A stretch of DNA of 64,000 nucleotides, taken from Trichoplax adhaerens (taxonomy: Eukaryota > Placozoa > Uniplacotomia > Trichoplacea > Trichoplacidae). The notes under the pieces are model-generated. The model made no database searches. It was not told the DNA's origin and worked only from the letters and a program-made list of their open reading frames with translations. This document shows, in pieces, positions 42,151 through 54,128 of the stretch. The translations under genes and the position numbers were made by a program. The stretch is from contig NW_002060953.1 of NCBI RefSeq assembly GCF_000150275.1, positions 1,670,254 through 1,734,253 on the forward strand, given 5' to 3'. Each line of letters starts with the position of its first letter. Within the stretch, counting starts at the first letter, position 1.

Positions 42151-43502
42151 CTATTTTAATCGAAACTAATCTCAAAAGTAATAGTACTTTACATAGTTGT
42201 AAATATGCAGGTCAGGAGATGGCAAATGTTTAAAGTAATGCTTCATACTTAACTTTTCTAGCTATATCTCATGCCACTGAAATTATTATCTTTATTGTTA
42301 CCTCATTTACTCAAAAATCCGTTATTTTACAAAATCACTAGGCGTTTTGTAAAACCACTACGTAAGTCTACAAAATCGATTTTAGAATAGTTAGAAACTG
42401 CTTCCAGTTATACTCAACTAAGCAGCATTGTAGAATTAAAATATTGTATTCCAATTACACCTATCCACTCATCACCTTGGAGTAAACGGAAAATGATCAA
42501 ACCTGTAAATACCGTATCTAACACTATGCTAATATGTTACAAAAATATGATAAAGTAAAATGATCTTAATCGTTTCCTCTATAAATGGTTGGATGAAACT
42601 TTCATTATTTCACATTTAAAAAAGATATCAAAATATTACGAAATGCTTTAAATCCATTTATTTAAAAGAGAGACAAGATAACAAAATTGATTGATAAAAT
42701 TATTGAGAGAATATTACCAAATCTAAGCAATTTTCGAAAAAAATTCGAACATTCTTTAGGGAGTTATGTAGGGGTATAAATAAAATAATTACCATTTCAA
42801 ATCATTGATATAGTATATTACATACTGGACTTTTGCAAAATGCATTCATTTATATAAATTATGTAATTTAAATATCGGCATTACTGCCGGAAGGGATGAG
42901 AACACGAGCGTTAAGCTCTAAAGGAAATAAAGCCGTCGAAATAAGAATAATAAGGAAGCTGACAAAGAAGACAGATTAAATAGGGTGGTTTAGTTTGCTG
43001 ATTAATACGATCATTCTTAATAAATGAGTGAAACTTCAAATACAATTAATCAATGAAAAGGAATTAATAAATGGTCAGCATAGTCTATTTTTTTTAGAAA
43101 AAATCGACTAATAACTTTCGAAAGGAAGTAATTACTGCTATACTTGGAGGTACCAGTTCAGGTTGGCATTCAAGATTCTATAATGTTACATTATAAGAAA
43201 AAATTACATCAGTAGCTTAAACAAAATTTTGAAACTGAGTAACGTATGAAGAGCTAACAATCTTAGTTATTTATCAATCATCTTTAGGCGTTAAAAAACC
43301 ATGGCCAATGATATATCGGTTGCTATTCGTTATATCTCTTAAAATTTAAACTTATAATTTATCGATTGCTGAAATTAGCAATTTGTTTAGTTAGCCAGTT
43401 ATAGCATGTACCGTATCACGAGTGAGAAAATGCACCGGTGAATTTTCTATATGAAAGGAGTACGTCAAAAATCAACATGAAATCTTTACATGATAAACTT
43501 AC
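42151..43502. other. AT-rich DNA, expected but missing death-domain exon
   Basis: By analogy with the sister genes a death-domain or second CARD exon should lie here or just beyond for the 43.5-kb gene. Reading the minus strand in all frames showed no IG.DW-type block. Nothing else was recognised. Confidence 0.35.
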
Positions 43503-45080
43503 TATGTATCCCATTTAAACCTTGAGTACTCGCCATTCTATTGTTTGTCGACTTTGAGGAAAAGAAGAATGATAGTTATAAATTAATTTTAGTGAATTAT
43601 ATAGTTGCATATGACAATTCATTCTGGATAACTTCAATACTTACCAACATCTGCTCCTAACTCTCCTATCACCATCGAATCATCGGAGATTACGATGGAA
43701 ATAAATTAAATGAAATTAATATTTAATATTTAATAAATCATTTAAAAGTCCATTTAAAAGATTTAGCTATCATTAGTAGTCTAGATATGATCCAGTATTG
43801 TTACAGGCAATTACCTCCTTTATTTCCTTCTGCAAGGGAAAGATTGTAAAGGAATTAGCAGATATTATTAATAAATTAAGTTACTTTAAGACCTTATATC
43901 TCGTAAATTTGTTGCAATCAAATACAAAATTTACACTGTTAGAGAAAAATTTGCCATATAAACCTCAATGCTATCTTATGTAAATACTGAAGTTTGATGA
44001 TGTTATCCTAACCTATAATCAGACATTTATTGCTTGAGTAGATACTGTAAACTTTTTATACAAAATAAGTATAAAGTGATTTAGCAGCAAGAATTACGTA
44101 GCAGCTTGCATCTAAAAAAATTTTAAATTTAAAATAATACTGATAGTATTATCCTACCTATATTTAGATATTTACCTAAAATGATCAGTTTAACAGCAAG
44201 AACAACTAAAGCCATGATATAACTACTGTAATTGCTCTAAAAATTTCTCAATGCAATCACCAGTTATTTTTATGTATAGTACTTCAAATGTAAGAATAAA
44301 AGCTCTACCTTGGAATAAATCTACATCAACTGAACGAGGGAGTTTTAATTTGCTACTGAAGGTGGGCTGTATAGAAAACTATTTGATTGGGATTTATTTA
44401 TACTTTAATTGTACAAATTATAAGAAATGGATAGCAGAAGTTATATTTGGGTCTACGAAGCTGTAGCATGATACATTATAACGATATTGCAGCCAACTGA
44501 AAGTGGTCAATTTTGTTTGATATTCCAGATATAAGTGTCTATTTTTGAGTTACTGTATTCCATTAAACCTGCTATTGTCATAGTCTATCGCGCTCATACC
44601 GGGAAAACTTATATTATTTCCGTAGATGTCTACATCAGGTAATGTTTTTGGATTTTCTATATGGTAGACGTCAAAATATATAAGATAGAAAAAGTTTCAT
44701 CATTATTGCTTGAAGCTGAATCATCAAAATCTGTGTCTAACGCTTCTAAACATCATTTTCTTATAACTACCAATATTTGCCTTACCTTCAGTGTCCAATT
44801 GCAGTTTTGCTCCGAAAGCTTTGACAACGTTGACATGGTGCTGTTTTAGCAAGCTACAGAAAGTATAGAAATCCTCATTTGAACGTTGTTCTTGTAAGAT
44901 TTCCAATAGCCTTCCGTTCATATCTTCAACATGAGTTAATTTTTCTATATCGATAATATCTCTACTACTTAGAATTTTTTTAACTTTCAATTTTGTAAAT
45001 AACTCTTTGATTGGAACAATTTTGATAAATTCTTCTGCGTATTTATCAAGATTAGCTTTAATAATGTCACTTAATTCCAT
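43503..45080 (-). CDS. CARD-containing adaptor, C-terminal domain not found
   Basis: Exon 1 (45080-44786) encodes a CARD: MELSDIIKANLDKYAEEF, IVPIKELFTKLKVKKILS, VEDMNGRLLEILQEQ, EDFYTFCSLLKQ, FGAKLQLD, leaving in phase 1 (GAAG/GTAAGG). It is very close to the CARD at 61.3-61.6 kb, with long identical runs. Candidate linker exons, all phase 1-1, are 43829-43815, 43665-43645 (GELGADV) and 43520-43503. No death domain or second CARD was found downstream, so the gene may have lost it, use a diverged module, or be CARD-only: reading through the donor, the frame continues 20 codons to a stop at 44724, giving 118 residues. An in-frame stop lies just upstream of the ATG, so the start is firm unless a leader exon is skipped. 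A duplicated exon and TATA-like element lie about 0.7-0.9 kb upstream. Confidence 0.65.
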
Positions 45081-45789
45081 ATTTTACTTGCAATTGTAAC
45101 TTCAAGACCGAAGATTTAATCTGTAAGAAAATATGTTTATAGCTATTACTTTTCTGAAATTAGTTTGCGGATATTTTCGAAATTAAATTAGATTGACGTA
45201 ACTAGGCTGCTTTAAATATAAAAATATAAGTAAAGCAATATTCTCAACAAGTATTGAAACTGTTAATAGAAAATTCTATCAAAAATAGGTACGCGCACAC
45301 TTTATTTTATGCAATAGACTTGAAATCTAAACGAGTAATGCGAATATTTAGTTATGAAATGAGTTACAAGACAACTTTTCTACAATTACATCTAGTTTCT
45401 CCCCATCAAAATATTCATCATATCTATAACTATATAACAAAGCTAAAGTTCATTCTGCCGAGTTTTAAGTAAAGAGATCGTTCTCACACTATCATAAACA
45501 GTCACTATAATAGTTAAAACTACATACAAGATATAATATAGCAATCTGATGTTAAGATAGAGATAAGATGAATTAGTAGAAGTATAAAAGAAATGTAGCG
45601 GAAGTAAGGTAGTTGTGAAACTTATATTCCTTTACTCTGAGTCTCTGATATTAATTTACTAGGTTATTCTGTTATAGTAATTTCATGAAAAGATTTTAAA
45701 TAGTCTAATTATGTCATCTGCTATCCATTATGAACGTAAAGTATTACAGTAGCAAGCCAGGTGAAAATCTTACTTAGGAAACAACCGGA
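45081..45789. other. 5' region of the 43.5-kb CARD gene
   Basis: AT-rich. A possible 5' UTR exon boundary (TTTCTTACAG) lies about 40 bases upstream of the start codon. No other supported exon. Confidence 0.3.
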
Positions 45790-45925
45790 TTAAATTCTTT
45801 CTTGCTGCCGAATGTCTTGTACAGTTGAAAAATAGAAACCTGCGGCTCTTCTAAAAAACCACGGCCTTTTAGTGATGTAAGCGTCTGCGTAGACTTCATT
45901 AACAATAGATTGCGGTTTCTTTATT
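45790..45925 (-). pseudogene. Damaged copy of a duplicated upstream exon
   Basis: After an acceptor CTTATTTAG the frame reads KKPQSIVNEVYADAYITKRP and runs open to a stop at 45790. The first third matches the exon at 62676-62817 (KRPLEAIVNKDYANSI). The match then fails, and an alternative frame (RGFLEEPQVSIFQLYKTFGS) stays open, which suggests a frameshift in this copy. It lies between the TATA-like element at 46021 and the CARD exon at 45080. It may be a live exon with a diverged end rather than a relic. Confidence 0.4.
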
Positions 45926-46020
45926 CTAAATAAGAGAAAATAACAATAATAAAGTATATAATAAAAGGTCGATGATAAGAATTGCAAGTAGAAGTTAGTA
46001 AAGGGGATCAATACAGTACT

Positions 46021-46043
46021 TATAAATTATTCATGAAGGACTG
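46021..46043 (-). promoter_or_regulatory. Conserved TATA-like element upstream of a CARD gene
   Basis: On the plus strand TATAAATTATTCATGAAGGA followed by CTG. The same block recurs at 62908-62930, upstream of the paralogous CARD gene. On the gene strand it reads AATTTATAAG. Conservation in duplicates whose other flanking DNA has drifted suggests function; a core promoter role is an inference. Confidence 0.4.
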
Positions 46044-46132
46044 GCTGATGAATTTACTTTAACCACCATTTGTCAATCATGTACAAATTTTATTGAGTTA
46101 CTTGAAGATTTAATTGTAAGATAGTTAAATGT

Positions 46133-46536
46133 TTGTCACACACCACTAGTGACAAAGTAGTCTACACACGCCAATCCTTGCGGAGAACGCCACTTACTAA
46201 CTTAAAGAGGCGAGATTAGCTATATCACCAAATAATTCAGTTCCAACGACCGAATACTATGGTATAATTATAGCGTCACAGATGATGTAGACGAGATAGT
46301 CAGAGATTTACTATCATTTATTACTGAAGGAATCTTGGCACCCAAGATTATAGTCTTTACAATTAAATATCAATTGAAAACTAGTTGACTATCTAACCGA
46401 CTAACGAACTAAAAAGGAATCTTCAGGCACCAGCCTTTTATAGTCTCGTCAGAAACTCCTGGTGCACATAATATAAAAGTATCCTTTTAAACTTATAGGA
46501 ATTATTATGAATATTGTCATTAAAGACTTCATATAA
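46133..46536 (-). mobile_element. LTR-like element, copy B (inverted)
   Basis: Reverse-complement twin of 27900-28297, differing at scattered bases only. It carries the same TATAAAAGG-type box and poly(A)-type signal on the minus strand. In its own orientation it is flanked by AACAT on the left (ACAACAT/TATATGAAG) and AACAT on the right (GTGTGACA/AACATTTAAC), a likely 5-bp target-site duplication, which marks it as a self-contained insertion. No internal coding was found, so a solo LTR or a non-autonomous element. It sits just upstream of the duplicated promoter of the 43.5-kb CARD gene. Confidence 0.6.
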
Positions 46537-47929
46537 TGTTGTAAAACTAAATTTTCAGGATCCAAAACCCTACTATAAATCAGAGTATCTGTAACACTAA
46601 AAATCGGATTATGGTTTATTACGAAAGAAACCACAACGTAACTATATAGACAACTTGCACTTGGATCTGCAATAAATCAGACCATCTGAAATTATAAAAA
46701 TCGCAATAGTCTGATTTTTTGCGGATAATGAATTTTAGTTATACTAACATGCTTACACTCAAAGTTATTTTTTTTTAATTTTATAGTGATGTACCCATAT
46801 TTGATTATAAGGATAGCTATATTTGATAGAGTTAGGTTACTCTGAATAGATGTTATCGTGAAGCTATCATAAGATGATTGCTAGCTACTATATTAGAAAT
46901 TGTTGATGACCAATATCTGTCAGTTGACTAATTATGGTACAAGATTTAAGTGGCTAGAAAGTAGAAACACTTTAGTTGTTAAGATGCCCTTCGAAGAAAT
47001 GGGCTAGTCTTTAATAGAAGAGTAGTGACATCTTAAGTAGAATGATTTAGATTGTAGAAGATAATGATGTACTATTTAAGAAAAGTATTTTGTTTGATGA
47101 CTCATGTCTGATTGTAGACTAATCAAGTTGTCATAATTGGATTTAACGAAATGTATATGTTATATATAAGAAGTGTAGAGATGAGCTCACGATGAGAAGA
47201 AACTTCACTTCGCTATAAGCTCGGAATATTGCAGACTTTAGACTTAGATTCTTGTAGTTATTGTTGCTCTACTAGTCCTAAAATCTTGTAATAAGTGCCT
47301 TTTAGAAATACGATTTGACTAAGAAAGTTTTTGGAAGGCACTTTTATTACAAAGTTGTAGATACAGTTACAGTATTTTTAGAATTAAAGTTTAATTTTGT
47401 TTTACAATTTCAGATAGTCCAATTTGCTGAGGATTCTAAGTATAAAATTTAGATACAGCTGCAACGTGCTTTTATAATTTAAGATACAATTTATTTTAGA
47501 TCTATGCATAAGATGCTGATATAGTTGTATCTGGATTAGAAAAACAGATTTAGCTTTACTACAATAAAAACCAAACTATAACCGTATTTACAACTTACGT
47601 ATACTTAGAATCCCCAATAAATTAGACTATTTAAATTTATAGTGTATGTAAGCTTTATTACAATGGAAACTACGCTATATCTACAACAATTGACCAGCAA
47701 GAAAACAACCGATCTACTCGATTTGTGTACTTATAAACTCTGGCGCATTGCCTATTAAGTAGCTATAGTAACAAAATGATTATACACTTAATATACCTAT
47801 AAACGCTTCTATTCTCTAAGCACGAGTATTTATTTATCATATCTTATCGAAACACGGGAAACTAATCATGCTAAATTATGATTGTCATTAACAAGAATTT
47901 AACATAAATGCTAAACTCACGGTACTACA
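46537..47929. other. AT-rich DNA, no gene seen
   Basis: Only short motifs recur (for example ATACAG(T/C)T, then GCAACGTGC or similar, near 47350-47500). No supported exon or RNA gene. Confidence 0.35.
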
Positions 47930-48350
47930 AATAAATTTCTAGTTTCAAGCTAACATCGTCGTTTTCAACTTTCCAATGAAATATAACCAACTTACTGGCA
48001 TAGAACAGAGTTTATTAATGGCCTGAAACATCATCGATATCCAGCACTCTAAAGAACCTATAGTAGGTACAATAATTTTCTAAATGAGGTTATTGATGAT
48101 TTGTATTTTAATCCAAGCATGTGTAAATTTCTGGTTTTAAGTTGAAATTATCGATTTCAATATCATACAAGTACCATCTGTTCTACTCCGGTGGCTTATA
48201 AAATAAATAAATCGATTGATGGCTTGAATTTTCTTCGTCATTCAATCACTTTGAATAACTAGTAGTGTTGGTAATAGTTAAATATACAGATGAGCTCATT
48301 AAAGATTTGAATTTAGCTCAGATAAATGCCAACTTCATCTTTCACTAAAC
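47930..48350 (+). repeat. Degenerate direct repeat, period about 195 bp
   Basis: Units at about 47930 and 48127 share TAAATTTCT(A/G)GTTT, then AAG(C/T)T, then ATCG(T/A)(C/T)(G/T)TTTTCAA-like text. A third, weaker unit begins at about 48320. Similarity is modest. Confidence 0.35.
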
Positions 48351-50533
48351 CATTATAATAATTATCAACCTCAATTTAAAAAACTGAGCTACTCCTTGCG
48401 GTTACTTTTTTATGGCTGTCTATTTTTAAGCAACTCATTCAGTATCTAATTTTTGAATAAAAATATCCATATTCTTTTGCTTGAAAAAAGTTGTGGCTAA
48501 GCTTTATAGTTACATTTTTAAAGATATATTCATCCATTTCTATTTAAAAAGAAGTCTAATGTTGTACTTTTGTGCTAGTATTTTACCTACTAAATCTTAT
48601 TTCCTCTGGATAGTAAGTGCTACTTGTAATACTTAAGAATTTTAAGAACTATTCTAATGCCTGCATTTTGGTGCAAACAAACGTTAGTTCACTTTGGTTA
48701 CGTGTTTCAGGAACGCTTTTAATGCTTGGGATTAGAAATATTAATTTGAGATGAACGTTAAATCTATGATTCTGTGGGTAAACATTGAATTTTAGCTTTT
48801 CGATAATTCAGGATCTATGCAACTTACTATGCTGTGTATTTGAAGAAATTTATTACTGAGTTTAATTCAAATGAAAGCGAAATGTTAGATTAGATATGCT
48901 CTTGTCAACATTTGATCCGTCTAAGGATAAAGCTGATTATGGAGCTTAAATTTTTATGTTTGAATTCTTAGTACTTCAGTTTTATCTGCAAGAAAGCTCC
49001 ATTTCAATTCTTGTGCAATGTATCTTGATATAACTTTTTAATTTAATCACGAAAATTTCTAGCTAAAGCGAGATATATCAAGCCCTAATACCTTAATCCT
49101 TGCTATTATATTTACGAGACTGCATCTATGATGTTGAAATAAACCAGTAGGTAGCTTGCCAGTTTACATGTAGGGACTCAATGGAATAAAGTTCTAAAAT
49201 ATTTTCGTATACCTTAGCAAGCAGTTAAAATTAAACATTACCGGTCGAAAATGTTGGTATGTAAATTTTATGTATGCTTGAATGATTATCCCAACTAGTA
49301 ACAGTAATAAGAAAATGTTATTCCATGGACTAATATTGACTATTTTCTATTTGTATCTTTATTAATATTTTATTAAGTGAAAAAAGCTCCAAATTTTAAA
49401 GTCAAATTGTAGCAATCCTTCTGAAATTATTTATTAAGATGCCTGTAAATATACAAATTGCAAAATATAATGGAGTAAAAAAATCAAGATGTATCATAAT
49501 TCACATATTTAAATAATTATGTATGAACATGTTAACCTACAGTTGGATAGACAACGGATAAGGCTGAAAACTAAACCTGATAGCACCAACGATTTAGATA
49601 GACTACGGCAACATGAATAGATTTCTGCAATACTGTTACAGTGTTAAATACTATATTACAGTAGAAATAACTATGTTAGGATAATTCTGTTAGACTATCC
49701 TTATTTAGTTAACTTCTAATTTGGATATACTGTGTTTTAATATAGCACTGACTTTTTATGACAGTGACACTTATACACATACTGAAATTAATAGTTATAA
49801 TAGGGAATGCAAATCATCTGCTTACAGTTCCAATCATTGTGATTGTAATTTACTTATGGTAGACTGTAAGTTATCATGGAAATGTTCCGTGATAGGACAT
49901 ATCGTAATCTGACTATTCTGTATTAGTTATTACATGTCTATGTTGGTAAATACTGTTGTCTGCATTAAGGGAGCAGTAGCTAAAATTAATATCTAATTCA
50001 GTAAATGATTCTAATGTTAATTGTATTAACTATGACTCATGAACTATTGAGGAATAGTATATAAATGCAGTATATCGTGAAATAAAGATGAATTGTCCAA
50101 CTTAGTGTTTAACGTAAAATACGAGGCGTTTAAGTCTTTGTGTAGTCTGCTAGTAGAGCAAAAGTGTTTGTGATAGTGCAGATATCGTTCCTTGATACGT
50201 GGTTCAAGGAATTGACTTATTGATCGTAGATTAGGTTATCTTGTTGCAAAGCTGTTTTGTGACAAATACCTAACAAGATAGTTGATGAATCTGACTCTTG
50301 CAATTCACTAAAAAGTAAAGAACAATATAGGTTTGCATTAACGGTAATCGTTTCATTAGAGTTACTTATTATGATTACCAAAAAAATTGGTACAAGATCA
50401 TAACTGAAATGACTTAGTAAATCTAAGTTAGATTTCACTTCTGAAATGGTAGTTTCCTTTCTCAGTTATTACAATTTAAAAAATCCATAAATCTTACATC
50501 AACAAATTGACGAGGCTTCATATTTTAAGGTAT
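48351..50533. other. AT-rich DNA, no gene seen
   Basis: No supported exon on either strand. A 73-codon minus-strand frame ending at 50217 begins at GTG and sh no domain. It contains the 3' flank of the 50.5-kb gene. Confidence 0.35.
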
Positions 50534-53500
50534 TTATGAATCATACATAAGAGTGACAATCTCTTTCCTTTCGATTTCAAAGAGGGCTTGCACTAGACGG
50601 GTTGTAGTAGCCTCAATACTTTCCATATTATGCCATTTCTTCAACATAGTTCTTGCCTGATCATACACTAATCTTTTTTCCTCTATTATGATATCAGTGT
50701 TAATTTTGTAATTTAGCTTTAAAGCTAGCTTAGTCCAATCAGTACCAATGTGATCCGCAACGATGAAAAAATAGTTTCTAACGTCAGTTGAAAGTTCTAT
50801 TATGAAATAAAAAGTTTTGTTCCTTGTTTAATTTGAAGTATTCTAGATAGTAACCTTAATTATTAATATAGCTAACGAACTGATACTTATTTACTATTTC
50901 AACATTTATTTTTAGAAATACACCGTATGTGTTAAGACTTATAAGACGTTATGATGCATCCAATATCTCTAAAATGGGTATTGCAAAAATCTATGCCTAT
51001 TACTGAACACTTCATTAGCTATATATATAGATCAGATATTATAAATAGTGTCTAATTGCGATAGTACCATTTTGTGAAGGATGTAAGATTAACTGTATTT
51101 CAAGAGTGATAATAGTTGTTAATAGATTGTTAACATTTTACTTCAAACTGTCCTTATTCAGTTATACTTTGTACGTCCTAATTGAAACCTTTTTCCTTAT
51201 CCGTAGTCGTTTTATTTGATTCAAAATTATTTAAAGCAAATAAAAGTAATTGTATGTTTAATGTATCTTTAAGTAATTTAGTCCATAAATACAGTCTAAC
51301 GTTTTGATGTGTAGTAAAAGATATGCATCTCTAATCGGTGAAAATAATTAACTTAGCAAAATTGCGGAAGCGATCAATAACATTTTTTAAATCATTGCTG
51401 TTACTTTATAACAACTTTACAATGTAATCATCCTTTGTTAAATACTGTCCAAAGCGCTGGGCTAAGTCTTATTCTTAGTTATTAAGTTAATAAGTCGTAA
51501 AATAAGAATATAGTTCACCTTTTACGTGAGCTTTGTTCGTAGTTTCATGATCCTGACAGTCGCTATCTTGTGATGTATTCTCATCGGGTGGTTTAGAATT
51601 GGCAGATTGAAAACCTTCATGATCTATGGTAGTTGTGGGATTTTTTTGCATTAATAGTTGATTTACGGGCAGATCTTCTACCGTTTGCTGAATGATGAAT
51701 TGATTTTGCTTCATGTTGGAAATGTCATATTGGATACAATCTAACTGCCGCTTTATGTCTTTTTGACATTTCAATGATTTATCTTGACTCATTTTTATCT
51801 CATCGGCCTTTTGAAGAAAAGCATTACTCTCTTGAAGAAGAGCGTTAATCGACTTCCAATAGCGTTGATCATTTGAGTTAGTTGAAATGAATTCTTCATC
51901 AGTGATCATGTTCTGAAACTTTGTAATCATCTTTTCCATATCGCTAAATCTCCTTTCATCTAAGCATTGATTAATCAAATCCTTAAACTGATCCATTTGA
52001 TCTTTAATTAAGTTTGAAATATTCTCTGTTAGTAATCTCGTGATTGTGCTTATTTGATCATCATTGATCGTAGCAGAGACTTCTTCTTTATCTTTCAGCA
52101 GAGCCGCATTTAAAACTTGTTGAGCGTAACTAATAAAGAATTCTCTATCGAGATTCCCGCTTAATTTGCTTTGATAATTGAACAGCATTTGGGGGCTGCT
52201 CATAATTTGCTGAGTAATATCGTTGAGGCCACAAATAAAGTCTCTACTGTTGCCATCATGGAAGAATGATAATTGTCGGAAGCCATAATGATCAGTTTTC
52301 TCATAACGTTTCAGGTCGTAATACTTGAAAGAATTATCTACCTCTATTCTAATCCCAGTATTCAAAACTAAGTCGGACGAATAAATTTTTGAAAGTTCTT
52401 CGTTTTCCTTCAAGGCGATTTTTAATTTACTTCCTTTCTTTCCTTTGTACCTACAACTGGATTATAATTCGAATAAACATTTAGTGTAGCATCGCCAAAT
52501 TATTGTCATTAAACAAGCCTGTTAGAAAACTTATTATTGTCAGCATGCTGTGTACAAGTAAATTAGATACCACTTAAAAATTATGTCTGATTGAGGGCTG
52601 TAGATAATAATAGGTAGAGATAACTTTATAATAAATCAAGTATATTGATTCAGCTTCGAAGAATGTAATACCAATGATACATATTCATTCTCATTCTCAA
52701 TTATATAAGTGTTGAGACTCGTTGTTTGCAATCAGTATGTTGTAAACAAGTCAGATAAGGTGTTAAACCTGCTATATTTTTCTGTGGTGACTGCTCTTAG
52801 TCCTTCTTTCTTATCATCTACTTTTGCAAGTTGTTTTCCTTGTCTGTCAGAGTTTGTTGTACTAATGCATAGTATATCTCAATCATTGAAGAATCATTTT
52901 AAAATTTATAATTGTAAAATTCTTCGTGTGATTTTCTCTCTGGGTAAAGTAAGTAGACATAATTTGTTACAATACAGCTAGCTTATAATTAGGCTATTAC
53001 CGTAGGCATGTATTATTCATTACTGACGAAATCCTTTTTGATAATGGTAGCTTTCGAAACCTAATATCTATCCACAACCCATTTAAATCCTATCTTTTGT
53101 AAGTAATCAATTAGTGAAATATTGATTTCGGTATAAGATCTGGCACTATTAAAAGATTGTGGGAACTTTCTAAGAGCATTTTTTCTAGTTAAAATGCTCT
53201 TCTAATAACTATTTCCGTTCTGACAGAATTGGTTCTAGTTTGCCTTTAATCTACAGATAACTTGTTCACCAACGCGTGAGATCTGCTTAGCCATAAAATT
53301 TGTTAGTTTCCTTCATTCCACTATAACTTAATTAATAAAGTAATTTTACACTTATACTCTGATATCTTCACATATTTAAATGTAGTTAAATATTGATTTC
53401 AACATAAGACACTATTAAAAATTTATAAGCGTACTATAAAAAGTATCTTCTCTAATTATTTACTTGAATAATTACAGGATAATGATACGAGATTGACCAA

Positions 53501-54128
53501 CGAAAAATTTTAATTTAATTTTAATTAACCTGTGCTTTATGACAAAATTTGGTTCAATAATGCATTTGCTGATAAATTTGGCAAAACTAAGTGGTTCTTT
53601 CGGTGGTTTATCTTTCTGCTCTATAATATAAGCGATGATGGCTTCGATCATATCTTCAGCCAGTTTCTTAATATAGTGATTATCGTATGCGTCAGAAATG
53701 ATAGATATTTGTTGCTCGTAGATTCTGACGAGATCGCAAGCTATCATCGATATAGCCAATTCAACGCGATCATTGTTGGGAGTTAGATGATCAATGATTT
53801 TCTTAATTGACCTACGATCATATCTTTCGGCAATTTCTGAAATTAAAGTTTGTATTAATGACATTCCTTGAACTAAATTAAACGGACCATCTGTAGGGAC
53901 AAATTGTAAGCACGATAGGATACCAGTCAAAAATTGTGTTGCAGTATTTGCAATCATCCCAGGCTTTAACTTAATTTCTTTTTCCAGGACTTGAGATAAA
54001 ACTTTTAATTTGATGGTAAACTTCTGAATAAAAGTGATTAAAAATTGTTTAATCTTTGGTCCGTTTTTGAATTGACTGATATTATCAAAGTCTTCTGGCC
54101 ATTCTTTCTTCTCTTGCATATTTGCCAT
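50534..54128 (-). CDS. Large death-domain protein with helical N-terminus and coiled coil, 3 exons
   Basis: Exons: 54128-53530, 52450-51519, 50796-50534, phases 2 and 1, giving 597 residues. Exon 1 (about 200 residues, from MANMQEKKEW) is an all-helical module with blocks such as IKQFLITFIQKFTIKLKVLS, GILSCLQFVPTDGPFNLVQG and LAISMIACDLVRIYEQQ; I do not recognise it. Exon 2 (about 310 residues) begins KGKKGSKLKIALKE, has a globular part (YGFRQLSFFHDGNSRDFICG), then long predicted coiled coil (residues about 300-450) and an acidic Ser/Asp-rich linker. Exon 3 is a death domain: YFFIVADHIGTDWTKLALKL, then MLKKWHNMESIEATTTRLVQ. The death-domain exon has the same 263-base length and phase-1 entry as in the CARD-DD gene at 37.5 kb, so an identical module is attached to a different N-terminus. 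Coiled coil plus death domain suggests an oligomerising scaffold; that is inference. Confidence 0.82.
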
